From Heterotrichella gracilis (Eukaryota; Sar; Xanthophyceae; Tribonematales; Xanthonemataceae), in contig JAULBX010015533.1 of NCBI GenBank assembly GCA_032358255.1, forward strand, positions 124,001 through 188,000: a stretch of DNA of 64,000 bases, read 5' to 3'. The position numbers and the translations under genes are program-made. The notes under the pieces are model-generated. The model worked only from the letters and a program-made list of their open reading frames with translations, did no database searches and was not told the origin of the DNA. Every line of letters begins with the position of its first letter. The stretch's first letter is position 1. Below, one piece after another: positions 1-10,732 of this stretch.

Positions 1-93
1 ATCCATGTAATTCCCACACAATTATTAGATTGAAATTTACGGTATTATCATTCATTACTCGTGGGGTCTGCAAACTGGTAGCTGTTGGCTCAC

Positions 94-560
94 CTGTTGC
101 AAGGTGATACCCTCCAGCGCCACCTTGTCAAGAGGCAAGCAGCAGTCCAGCATGTGCTCGTGGAACCAGCGCCAGGGCCCCTTCCAGGTGCGCCGCGGGT
201 CGATGGACAGCGTGTTGAGCACCATGGCCACACTGGCCAAACCACAAAAGGCAGGCTCATCCTGGGTGCGGAACTGCTCTATCAACTTGAAGAAGTTCTC
301 CATGGTGCCGTCAGCCAGGGCCTCGCTGAACAGCTGTTTTCCTGTGGAAGGACCCAATATTATGACACAAATCAGCAATAGGAGGTTTGGTTCATGCTTT
401 GGACTGGGCTGCTCCTATATCACTTGCTGAAGTGGAAGAGTAGCAGGAGAGTGCAGTGGGACTCACCCTCTTTTGAGCTGAAAGCAGTGGCTGGTGGGCA
501 GGGCAGCTCTCGCTTGTAAAAGGTGGTGGACGTGCCAGGCGTAGAGGCTGTCAGCTGCAT
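94..560 (-). CDS. PCS: phytochelatin synthase, 5' part (gene runs off the left edge)
   Basis: Phytochelatin synthase is a papain-like cysteine peptidase that joins gamma-Glu-Cys units of glutathione into metal-binding phytochelatins. Two exons are visible: 467-560 (start ATG at 560) and 94-341. The join is in phase (donor at 461-466, acceptor at 342-343). Exon 1 has the family N-terminus ([13 protein letters not shown], then SKEG). Exon 2 continues with KQLFSEAL and the catalytic-cysteine block [16 protein letters not shown], followed by WKGPWRWF. The nucleophile is about Cys64 in this model. A donor at 88-93 closes exon 2. Bases 1-93 are intron, and the catalytic His and Asp lie beyond the window. 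The frame is open upstream to about 758, so a longer N-terminus is possible, but the family normally starts close to the YKR block. The family is certain; the start is less so. Confidence 0.9.
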
Positions 561-1378
561 CCTTGTATCACTTGTGAAAGGTGAGACTGCAGGTTCAGGC
601 AGGTGACCGTGTGGGGCTCTATTGGAGCTGCATTCTTGCTTGCTGCCCAGCACGGCAGCGGCAGGAGCCACTGTGATAGCTGGAAAAGTCCTGATCCCGT
701 CAATGATATGGCTGGATCTCACGACGTTGAGCAGCTGGCGCCCAGAGCTGCTCCGCATTGTCTATTCTGTGACATATGCGCCAGTGATAGGGCCCCAACC
801 ACCTTGCAGTCCACTTCAGCTGGGGCAATGCCCAAGGGTTTGGGACTGCCTGGGTAGTAAGACTGGTTACCCGAGTAAGTTTGAAAACGTGTTAGCAGAT
901 GTGTTTGGAGCTGGGGGTTTTGCAGAACGTCGATGACCCCAAGCTTGTCCGCCGCTTGAAGGTGAATGCCCAAGAAGATGCATGCATGCAATACAAAACA
1001 TGCAGGCGATTGTTACGCGCAGCGTCAAGGTACTACAAACACTCAAACGCTCTTTGGGTACTTCTGTTGAGCTAGAATTGTAGAGCGTGGGTCTGACGGA
1101 GTTGCTGCTCTTGTGAGTTTGAACTCCGGCCCACCTCCCGCGCCCTCTTGATTGCATGCATATTGTATTGGTGCTGCTGACTCTGCTGCTGTGAAGGCCA
1201 CTTCAGGGTTTGAACTTGTAGAGGTTTACAAGTGATTTTCGGGGAACTTCATGCTCTGACAGCTGCTTACATTGTGAAGCCTTTGCTCCTGTGGAACCTG
1301 GTGATAGCGGCATGGCGGCAGTGTTTGTGGCGTTCCGTTGCAATCGTGGACTGTAAGCTTGCAGAACATGGTTTAGAT
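561..1378. other. divergent intergenic region
   Basis: This interval separates phytochelatin synthase (-) from the PfkB kinase (+) and should hold both promoters. I see no conserved coding frame. It contains a run of the TGCATGCA palindrome near 980. The kinase frame is open back to 1232, so part of this stretch could be coding or 5' UTR. Confidence 0.6.
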
Positions 1379-3557
1379 ATGGGTGGGGGTGGCATCCCTC
1401 GCAGCGTGAAGGCTCGTTGCGGCGGTATGGGGTTGCAGGGGTTCTTTCGCACCACAGTCCAATCAAACAGCACAGTTCAACATGGTCCTACATTTGCCCT
1501 TGCAAACAACTCAATTGCACGCCGTTTTTCCTGTCATTGTGTTTCAACCGGAAGTGACAGCATCAGTATCTCTTCAAATGGAAAGGCCGCCAACGAGGTA
1601 CAGACCAAGGCGTACGATGTCATTGCATTGGGCAACCTCTGTGTGGACATAGTGCAAGAGGTGGACAGCTTGCCATCCAGCAGCAAGCAGGAAAGGCGGG
1701 AGCTCTTGGCTAACCTGACAGCTGCCCCACCACCCACCAGCGCTTGGGAAGCAGGGGGCAATGCAAACTTCATGATCGCTGCAGCGAGATTGGGGATGCG
1801 GGTGGCCTCTGTGGGACACATTGGCGCGGACGTCTATGGCAACTTCCTGCGGTCAATCTTGAACGTAAGTAATTAAGGCATGAACTTACACCTCAAGAAT
1901 AGTTTGTAATGGGTCCCCGGCCTGCCTCCATAGCATCCGCCCTCAGTTACAGTGGCATAAACGGAACACCCACCTCACCCACAGGACGAGAAGATTACTG
2001 CATTGGAGCCCATCGCATCCAATTTCACCTCCGATGAGCTCAGCCAAACGCTGCTATGCTTCGTCCTGCTGGGAGAGTCAGGCCACGCCTTCTGCAGCAA
2101 GTACGATTTCGGCCCATGGCCATTACTAGGCGATATCACAACGCTACCGCCCAATGTGAAAGAGGTGGGTGCGCGTCGTCCTCATCCTGCATTTCAAAGA
2201 CACTTTTTTGGTTTTAATTGATCATCAGGTCACCACTGGACATGTCACCACGGGAAGTGATGGGCCACTGGCAGACTGGGCATTGAGTAGCGTGTGCCAA
2301 CGGTGCAGGTCATCCGGCAGTCAAAAGCCCTGTTCACCAATGGATGTGTGTTCGATGAGCTACCGGCCAGCCTGGTGATGCAGGCGGTGCAAACAGCGCA
2401 TCATCATGGTGCACCAGTCTTCTTTGATCCAGGTATGTACCATAATCTCTATTGCAAGCTCGCATGCCAGTTGCCTGAGACCACCTGGATGCCTATAAAG
2501 TGCAATTTGCTCAATGTCATCTCTCGCAGTATGCATTCAGCATGTGCCGACTGCGCTTATGCATATTATTGTGAAAATTGTGGTTTTGTAGGTCCAAGGA
2601 GCCGCAGCTTCACCCAGGGCGATCGAAAGCAGATAATTGAACAGCTGCTGGATGAAACCGATGTGCTGCTGATGACGCAGGTACGGCCAGCCGTACACGT
2701 TGCTCCCTGAAAATCATTACATGTTTATGCCTTATATTGGCGATCTGGTTTTTTTGTGCCAATATCGCTGATCAATGCATTTGCAATTCACAGGAAGAGG
2801 GCGAGATTCTGTCCGGGATATCCGACCCCGAGGCTATGGCTCGCTTCTTCTTGAATCGCCCGGGTGCATGCACAACCTGGGTGGTGGTCAAACTGGGGGC
2901 TGAGGGTGCAATCCTTGTGGACCGCACCGAGCAGCGTAGCTATTACGCAGATGCTCTAGAGGTGGGCCAATCGAATATTAGTTGTACACAAAATGGATTA
3001 TGTGTTCATAGAAATATGTTATCATGTACCCGACTAAGTTGTATGTGCACCTTTCCTTAGCCTAGAGAAGGGCATTGCTCTCCTGTGCACCCCTGCCATG
3101 TAAATGAATGCCTCATTGGTATGTGTGGGATGCCCATCAACCACTGGGATGAGCACAGGGATGATCATCTGCATTCCATAACAACCATACAAATGTGAAC
3201 AGCTGGCATGTGGTCTCCATGCTCGTAAACCCCTACAAGTCATCTGCTACCTGCCTGCAGGTCCCTGTGCGGGACACAGTGGGCTGCGGAGACAGCTTTG
3301 CTTCAGCCGTGGTCCTAGGCTACACCAACGGCCACAGCATCCTGCAGACGCTCAGCCTTGCCAATGCAGTTGGGGCAGCCACCGCCATGGGTCAAGGCGC
3401 GGGGCGAAACGTGGCCAGTGTGGACTCTGTTGCAGACCTGCTCATGTCCACCGACGATGAATACAGCGATGCAGCCCTGGAGCACTTGTGGAGCAATGGT
3501 GTGATTGATAAGGTTGGCATGGAGGGACAGGAATCGTCGGATGCTGTGTCGGTGTAG
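1379..3557 (+). CDS. PfkB-family carbohydrate/nucleoside kinase
   Basis: This is a ribokinase-like sugar or nucleoside kinase. Exons are 1379-1864, 1985-2164, 2309-2432, 2592-2680, 2794-2961 and 3261-3557 (TAG); all phases close, giving about 447 residues. After a Ser/Arg-rich leader of about 80 residues that looks like an organelle transit peptide comes the PfkB N-terminal block YDVIALGNLCVDIV. The substrate-side motif WEAGGNANFMIAAARLG follows. The C-terminal PfkB signature DTVGCGDSFASA holds the catalytic Asp and anion-hole glycines. An ERREL..PPP insert between the first two blocks recalls a plant PfkB subgroup of unsettled substrate. ATGs at 1379 and 1427 are both possible starts, and the frame is open back to 1232. 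The substrate cannot be read from sequence. Confidence 0.9.
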
Positions 3558-3906
3558 GGGATGCGCCTCTCGCAATGGACAGGCGTGCAGCGTGGACGTA
3601 TTGGTGCGGCTTAGTAAGCAATCATTGGGTCATTTATTACAGTGGTTGGGCATATTTGGGATGGGCACCATTTTTTCATGAAGGCAAATTGCATCTCTAG
3701 CTACTGCAAATTGCAATTCCTGGTCATTATCTACTATAGATTTCTATTGCATTTCTTGTACTCGTACGATGTCCAATTTGACCAACAGTGACCAGGTACG
3801 CTGCGTGACAAGTGTACATAATGTTTCGTTACTTATCAGCAGCCATTTTTATTGCCTCTGTTAGGTCAATGGCAGGCACATGTCTTCATGCTGATCAGCT
3901 AGAGCC
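3558..3906. other. convergent intergenic region
   Basis: AT-richer spacer between the 3' ends of the PfkB kinase and the PsbP-domain gene. I see nothing beyond presumed 3' UTRs. Confidence 0.6.
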
Positions 3907-6115
3907 CTACAGAGCCTGTGGGAAATCCCCGCCGGACCCGCTTGGAGTCAATTTGAAGCTGGCAGCTGCATGAATCAACCGAGCTGCATCCTTGTCCCAC
4001 CGATCTTGGGGGCACTGGCAGTTGAGGGTGTACAACAGGTCGTCCCTGCAACAGGCATTTCCAAAAAGGATTAGTTAGAGAACACCAAGCATTTCATTTA
4101 CATTGTTGGAAGCTTTGGGCTAGTAGCTGCCTCGCACCATATGATGCAGGTATTTTTACACACAGCTATGCCATCAAGCTGCTGCAGGAAATGCTCTATG
4201 TTGCAGCCCGGTCTGTAACAGCAAGCATGGGTCCCATGCCTTTGCAGTTGTCAACAAATTACAGATCCTGACAACTGCAATTTGTTGACACACTGCACAA
4301 CAGAACAGGAGAACTGCATGCATTTCGGCATGGCAACAACCTCGTCCCCCCATCTGCACCTGCAGCGCCGTACAATCTTGGCGGCCAATGAGTCCCCCTT
4401 TTGACTACCAGAGTCCCTAAGCGCTTCTATGGAATATATATATTACTCGACCAATCGCTCACCTTGCAGCATAGGCAGACACGTTGTGCCGGTTGAACTT
4501 TGCCCCCTTCACCGTGTACTCCATGGTGTAGTACAGCACCCCTGCCGCATCCACCCGGGAGCTGGCACTCACCAGCCGCGCCTCAAGGCCAGACTCCTGA
4601 GGTGCGATGGTGACATCCAGGAAGCGCTGGGCTGCGGCCTCTGGGGACCCAAGGCTTGCAAGCCTGCAAGCAAAGAAATGCACTGTGTTTATGACAAGAA
4701 TTTTAAACCATTGCTACAATACTAAAAACATGTTGTGACGAATACGAATGCTCCGCTTAAAGAAACATTGTTTGCCGCAAGGCCCTCACGTGGCCGACGG
4801 CATGATAAGGCCTGACCTGCAGGTCATTGAATGCAGAGGAAAGGCAACATCCTATGGTGACGCCTAAAAAGCACCCCACAATGCCATGATGGTCCGCCAC
4901 AAACACTGAGATCTGAGCACTGCGTCACCAGACGACCAAACTCTGAAATATTCAGTCATGTGCGCTACCTATCTTACCTGAATCCAGGCGTAATTGGCGC
5001 CACAATGACGCTCACGTTCTCCTCCCCGGTGCTGCCCGCAGGCCCGTAAGCCGCGGAGGGCTCGGGGACATTGCGCCGCCGCGGCTGCCTGCATCAGGGT
5101 CACACATGGCAATTGTGAGAATTTGCACACGAGAAGGGTCCATTGTTCCACAACTGCAGATGCTGCCTATATTGCAGTTGCCTGCAGCACGTATGGCATT
5201 CAGTATCCTGGCAGGCTGCAGTATGTGAAGGCGCAGCATGGGTTCATACTCCAACCACATTGACGTGGCTGGGGTCCATGCATGCACACCCCTCAGCCTG
5301 TGTTGCCACTTACCTCAGTGAGGGAGGGTCAAGAGATCGCTCTGCCTCCGCCCGCATTGCATACCGGTAGTACAGCGTCCGGTCAGCCAGCCACTCTGCA
5401 GGATATTCAAACTCTGCGACCACGTCAAACCATATTTAAAGTTGCAAATATTGTGATATGGAAAAGTCAATCAGACTGGGGCTGCCAGCCCACAGCAGCT
5501 GGAAGCATGCCATGATGCATGTTGTCTGATGCCGTTGAATGCATGTCGTCGGGAAAATTACTGCAAAATTAACATGCATTCAAACGCCCAAAATTTGCCA
5601 AGCTTGTGCATGGACGCACCATATCCGTTCTGTGGGTCGTAGCTCCTTTTGAACCCGTTCACTGGCACCAAGACATCCACACGCAAGGAGTGCGCCAGGT
5701 TGCCGCCATCCAAGCCCATCAAGAAGCTGGTGATGCCCCCAAGGTTGCCCCCAAGTGCTGCATAGAACATGCAGTGTCAGTGACAGGTTGCAACAGCCAA
5801 GCATCTCACTGATATTGATTCGGGGTGACAGCGTAATGGGCAAAACAGGAGCCTCTGGCATGGTGCATGGAAATAATCTTGACACGGTAGCACACAGGGG
5901 TACACAGTTGCACAAGTTATTGTGCAGGCGCACAGCACGAGCATACCAACGGCGGTGGCTGTGGCTAGGCCGGTGAGGAATCGCCGCCTGCTGGGTAGCC
6001 TGCCTCCCCATGCTATTGTTTGCACGGGGTCACTTGCGGAGAACTGCGGCCCTGTACTGCCCTTGGGCGCTCCTGTGCCAGATGCAGTTCGCGGGTCATG
6101 CAATTGCTGCTGCAT
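3907..6115 (-). CDS. PsbP-domain protein, predicted thylakoid lumen
   Basis: A member of the PsbP-like/PsbP-domain family of thylakoid lumenal proteins, related to the oxygen-evolving-complex subunit PsbP. Exons in transcript order are 5947-6115, 5620-5757, 5314-5413, 4978-5088, 4463-4663 and 3907-4045 (stop at 3907-3909). Phases close, giving about 285 residues. The N-terminus has SRRRFLTGLATATAV, a twin-arginine-like lumenal signal. Next come ALGGNLGGITSFL, GFKRSYDPQNGYEFEYPAEW (the PsbP opening block) and ENVSVIVAPI. The C-terminal half has YYTMEYTVKG..FNRHNVSAYAA and LYTLNCQCP. The start at 6115 gives an open first exon. A separate frame with plausible transit sequence (about 6480-6622) could be an upstream exon, but its donor phase does not fit. 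Which PPD paralogue this matches is undetermined. Confidence 0.87.
4242..4290. repeat. compound inverted repeat in a PsbP-domain gene intron
   Basis: TTGCAGTTGTCA at 4242-4253 is the reverse complement of TGACAACTGCAA at 4269-4280. An overlapping inner pair (TCAACAAATT with AATTTGTTGA) makes an alternative stem. It lies in the intron between 4046 and 4462. Confidence 0.75.
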
Positions 6116-7174
6116 GTGCCAACAATGGCTCGGCCCAATACTTCCAGTGCCCAGTGGTAGATGCAGGTGCCCAGTGCAGATGGGCAACCACAATTACAAA
6201 GGGCAGTGACATATGTGTTAATGAGTGGAGTTGCCTACGTACAATGGGTAGACGAATTTACCTGTGGATGCATGCATATGCGTTGTGCACATGCATGCAT
6301 GAGCTGAAATGCCACAACATGCCTAAGCCTAAATCTGACGGCAGGCGCTCGCGTTTATTAATCCGATATTACAGAAGGACGAGAAATATATTGCAACAAA
6401 TTATAGGTGAATTTGCAGGAAAATAACTGCGCGCAACGTGCACCACCCACCACCTAGGCCTATGCATGCATTGTTACCTGACGATGACGGGTCAGGGTCA
6501 TCTGGGAGCTGCGAGGACGCCCTTGCCGGACTTAATCGTAGCGACGCTGGTCTTACGCACTTTCCTGATCGAAAAGGCCTGGTGGTGTTGAATACGTAGG
6601 CATGCTGAATGCACTGCGCCATCTGTTGTCCACGACTGCTAAATGTGTGGCGGAAATACCAGGAAAGATTTGTCACGGGATAGGCCGTCCTCAACAAAGG
6701 CTGTCAAAAATTGCGCAGTAGTATCACCACAAGTCTGGTAAACTACTGTTTGGAGAACTTGGACGGTGAAGGGTTATCCAGTATCATGTATGGGTTGCGT
6801 GCCAGTCAGTGGGGCACTGGCACTGCCAGTGGCCGTGCAGAGATATAACTGTCGTGGCCAGTGCCAACTTTGCTAAGCAAACGGAGCAGCACTCAACTTC
6901 TGTCAAACCCCTTTGTTGTGTACCCCCTTTGCTGAGCAACTGTCATGCCTTGTGCATGTGCATCTGCTGGTTCCAACGTTAACCAATGCATGCATGAGTT
7001 GGCCTGAGCTCAATATCTAGCCAGGTTTTCAAAAGTTGGTGTCAAGCTGGCAACGCTACCAACTTTACAGTAGTATTGATGCACTAGTTGCTTTCCTGCC
7101 AACAGTAAGCAGACCTACCGGCAAACCCATGCCACAGCAATTCTTCACTGTGTGAGGACTGAGCAAAAATAGCG
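6116..7174. other. divergent intergenic region
   Basis: Lies between the PsbP-domain gene (-) and the hydroxy-acid oxidase (+). It includes the possible but unconfirmed upstream exon at about 6480-6622. TGCATGCA runs occur at about 6268 and 6291. At 6800-6840 there is a short set of TGGCACTGCC-like repeats. No other coding frame is convincing. Confidence 0.5.
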
Positions 7175-7269
7175 ATGGCTGACAAGCAGGTCAGTATCAT
7201 ACTCATACTCATTCTTTGAACTGTGGTGTTATTTGTTCATCAGAGATTCAAGGGAGGCCTCAGCGGCAG

Positions 7270-9771
7270 ATGACACAACTGCAGGCCAACGTCGTGCTTT
7301 TACACGACGCCAGCACACTCTTCACCAACCTGGCAGAGCTGGAAGGCATGGCGCGGCCTAGGCTGCCCAAGATGGTGTATGACTACTACAGCTCGGGATC
7401 TGAGACACAGGCCACACTCAAAGAGAACCTGGCAGCTTTCTCACGCTATAAGCTGCTCCCGCGCATGATGGTGGATGTCACCAGGCTAACGACTAAGACG
7501 GTACTCCTAGGTACTGCCGTTGATAAGGAATGGGTGGGACCCTAAGAAACAGTCACTTTTTGGGAAATTGAGTGCTGCTTGTGAAGCATCCTTTCAGCCT
7601 AGTGGGGTTGCCTCCTTATGCTGTCTATAAGAAACCGCTAATCACGGGATGCTATTTACAGGGCAGGAGCTGGCTTTTCCACTCCTTGTGGCGCCGATGG
7701 CCTACCAGCGGATGTGCCATCCAGATGGAGAACTGGCAGTGGCTCGTGCGGTGTCCGCCACTGGAGTGGGAATGGTCAGTTCTATGTGCAGTATGCACGG
7801 GCACTGCCTGCAATTCCTGCAGCGCCTGTGCTATGCATGCCCATGGACCTTCGCCATCAGATCATGATGCATGCCTGTTTGCCACAGCATGCACACCACC
7901 AAAGCATTCCCTAGACATTGCAGTTCATGGCTTTTGAACTGTCCCTCCATACGCCAACACCACTGTGCATCACCAGGTGTTGTCCACAATGGCTACCAGC
8001 AGCCAGGAAGAGGTCACGGCGACAGGCTGTGAGAATCTCTGGTTCCAGGTACGACATCAAAATGATACTCCTTCTCTGCTCTAGAATCTATTGCTCTCTT
8101 CGAAGTGGAACATTTAAATAGTAAGACATTATATTTCTTGTAGTTAAAAAATACTTCAAAGCTTTTCGTTGATTTTATGAAGTCATATCCTTCGTGTGTC
8201 TTGCATTTATGGCACCACAGTTGATTTACTCAGCAGTGTGCTCCATGTGGCAGCTTTACGTGATCAAAAGCCGGGACACGAGCAAGTTTTTGGTACAACA
8301 AGCGGAGGCCCTGGGTTACAAGGCGATTGTGGTCACTGTGGATGCGCCCAAACTGGGCAAGCGGGAAGCGGATGAAAAGAATGGGTAAGGTTTAATCACA
8401 CGTTGGTTTGATCATTCACGAGCATCATGGCACGCGTTGTGTCTCTTGATTTTGGAATAGTCATATGCACAATCTGCTGGTGGTCATGTGCTGGGAGTAA
8501 GGGTGTCACCTCACTGAGCAATACGGATTGCAGGTTCTTTTTGCCGCCCGGGATGCAAGTGAAGAACTTGGAGAAGGTCAAGGCCCTGCAGACAGACCTT
8601 GTGCATGTGAAGGGCCCAGGATCTGCCTTGTCCAATCACTTTTCCAAGCAGATTGACGACTCGCTCACATGGGAGTTTGTGTACTGGTTGCGCTCCATAA
8701 CCACGCTCCCAATTCTTGTGAAGGTAAGGCTGACAAGCTTATGTGTTAGAAGGCGTGACTGAAATGCATATTTTATATCAAAGCTAAATCGCTGTGATCA
8801 ACACCAAAATGACTGGGGTCCTTTGCTAAAGGCACCTTCGTATTGTCTTTGATCCAAAATCATCCCACTCATTCACCCCAAAATAAACAGATACACCTGC
8901 TGTCATGTTTATGCCTGGCACACAGGTGCCCATTTTTCTGTGCAGATATCCCCATACTGTACCCTATACACACCTTGCCAACGTTGCATTGGCCTGTAGG
9001 GAATCCTGTCACCAGACGATGCTCGGAAAGCCGTTGAGTATGGTGTCGATGGCATCATGGTTTCCAACCACGGTGGGCGCCAGGTTGACACTGCCCCTGC
9101 CACCATAGATGTACTGCCCTTCATCACCCAGGCTGTGCAGGGCAGGGTGCCGGTGCTGGTGGATGGCGGCATCAGGAGGGGGGCAGACGTCTTCAAGGTA
9201 GGCTGCATGAGCCATCTGCGCCAGGTGCATGAGCTCTAAACCCTAAACCCTAAATCCTGAATCCTCTGCGCCAGGTACATGAGCTCTAAGCCTTAAACCC
9301 TAAACCCTAAACCCTAAACCATCTGCACCAGGTGCATGAGCTCAAGAGCATATGAACAACATCTGCGCCAATGGTGCCCACAGGGGGAGCTTGCGGGTAT
9401 GCCATACTCTGGCTGCACCCATGCATGACCGCCCATGTCAGATTCGGTGCCCTGAGGGGCAGAGGATTTGATAATCTCTTTCCTGCTGATTGGTGACAGT
9501 AAAAGCACCTGCTGTGAACCTGCTTTGACCATACACCCCAATCCGTATGCAGTGCTTGGCGTATGGCGCCTCCGCTGTCCTTCTGGGCCGCCCCGTGCTG
9601 TGGGCGCTTACCCTCAGGGGCCAGGAGGGTGTGGAGGCCGCCATTACCCTACTGAGGGCTGAGCTGGAGCTGACCATGGCGCTCATGGGGTGCAACACAC
9701 TGGCAGACATCACCGCAGACCTGGTCATACCCCCGGCAGAGAGGCTGCAGATAGCGCTGTCGCGCCTGTAG
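7270..9771 (+). CDS. peroxisomal (S)-2-hydroxy-acid oxidase (glycolate/lactate oxidase)
   Basis: FMN-dependent alpha-hydroxy-acid oxidase, which oxidises glycolate or lactate to the keto acid and makes H2O2. Exons are 7270-7510, 7662-7774, 7977-8048, 8254-8384, 8534-8723, 9000-9197 and 9553-9771 (TAG). Phases close, about 387 residues. Seen in order: [12 protein letters not shown] (active-site Tyr), [45 protein letters not shown] (FMN-binding Lys), MVSNHGGRQ (catalytic His and substrate Arg), [15 protein letters not shown] and LLGRPV. The protein ends SRL, a type 1 peroxisomal signal. A short first exon at 7175-7189 (MADKQ, donor GTCAGT) could join acceptors at about 7260-7280, so the N-terminus is open. 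The last intron carries telomere-type repeats. Confidence 0.95.
9214..9370. repeat. 23-bp direct repeats interleaved with telomere-type CCCTAAA repeats, hydroxy-acid oxidase intron 6
   Basis: A 23-bp unit beginning ATCTGCGCCAGGTGCATGAG occurs at 9214-9236, 9262-9284 (variant) and 9321-9343, with a partial fourth copy from 9361. The gaps are filled by CCCTAAA units and variants (9237-9258 and 9290-9320). This lies just inside the donor of the exon ending at 9197. Confidence 0.92.
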
Positions 9772-10732
9772 CTGGTGATGGCGCATGCATTGAGATGGGT
9801 GGGAGGGGGGATGACCCATCCTCAGAGGCCTCCGGTGCACTACCTGTGGGGTGTTCTTTCAGCTACTGTAGTCCTGATTATACGTGGCGTAAATGTGCCA
9901 TCGCAATGCAGGATGCGTGGTGTGCTTGTGTGGTGTGGCTTCTGATGGCTCATTCTTGTGTGCATGCTCGAGAGTGGCCCATGAGAAAGAACCCCAGACA
10001 CGCAGACCACGCAGCATGCATGAGATGGCACATTCACTGGCACAATTGTTCAACGTCTGGCAGCCAGTCAATTGCATTGCGCTGGTATGTACATGCTAGT
10101 AAAATGCTGCTTCGCACATCACGTATGGATACTAAAGTTGAACTCAATTCAATTTGACACATTCAGAGGTATATCAGTGATATGATATCAGTCATCGAAG
10201 TGCAGCACATGCTGAGGCTCAGCGCAATGTCATGAATCCTGAAGTGTGCGCGTCTGAATGTTGCATATGCATGTTCCTTTCTGCTGGGTCGGTGGGAGCG
10301 TTACGATTTAAACGTGTTGTCTGTTTCTTTCTTTCACTATTGCAGTCACATTGTTCATGCAAATTGCTAGGAGCAATATGGGCAAACTTTAGGTCAAGTC
10401 AAACCAGAAATATTGCAGTAACTGCCTATCATTTAGTCAATGTGAATGCAGCCAAAGTGGGGGGCGCTGGGCAAGCAACCGCCCGTCCAAATTGCAAGAA
10501 CGTTGCTGACTAATAGGACCTAGTCTAGCCCATCGCATCATCATGGCGATTTCCCCGAGTCCAAGAAAGAAAGAAACTTTCCGAGAAAGAATGGGGACGC
10601 GCAAAGGCGGAGGTAGGGGCCACTGGCTCGCATCAGGGCACCAGAAAATGAAGTTCAATGAAAGCCCTTTCTCTCACTCAGTGCAGGGGACGCAGCTTGG
10701 CAATGCCAAACCCTGCTCAGCACGCCTCAAGT
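9772..10732. other. convergent intergenic region
   Basis: 3' flanks of the hydroxy-acid oxidase (+) and uridine kinase (-). TGCATGCA-type words recur at about 9784 and 10014. No coding frame is supported. Confidence 0.55.

Noticed and set aside
6401-6697. Upstream exon for the PsbP-domain gene with a plausible transit peptide
   Set aside because: Its donor phase (1) does not fit the phase-0 acceptors before the next exon, and the ATG at 6115 gives a complete model without it.
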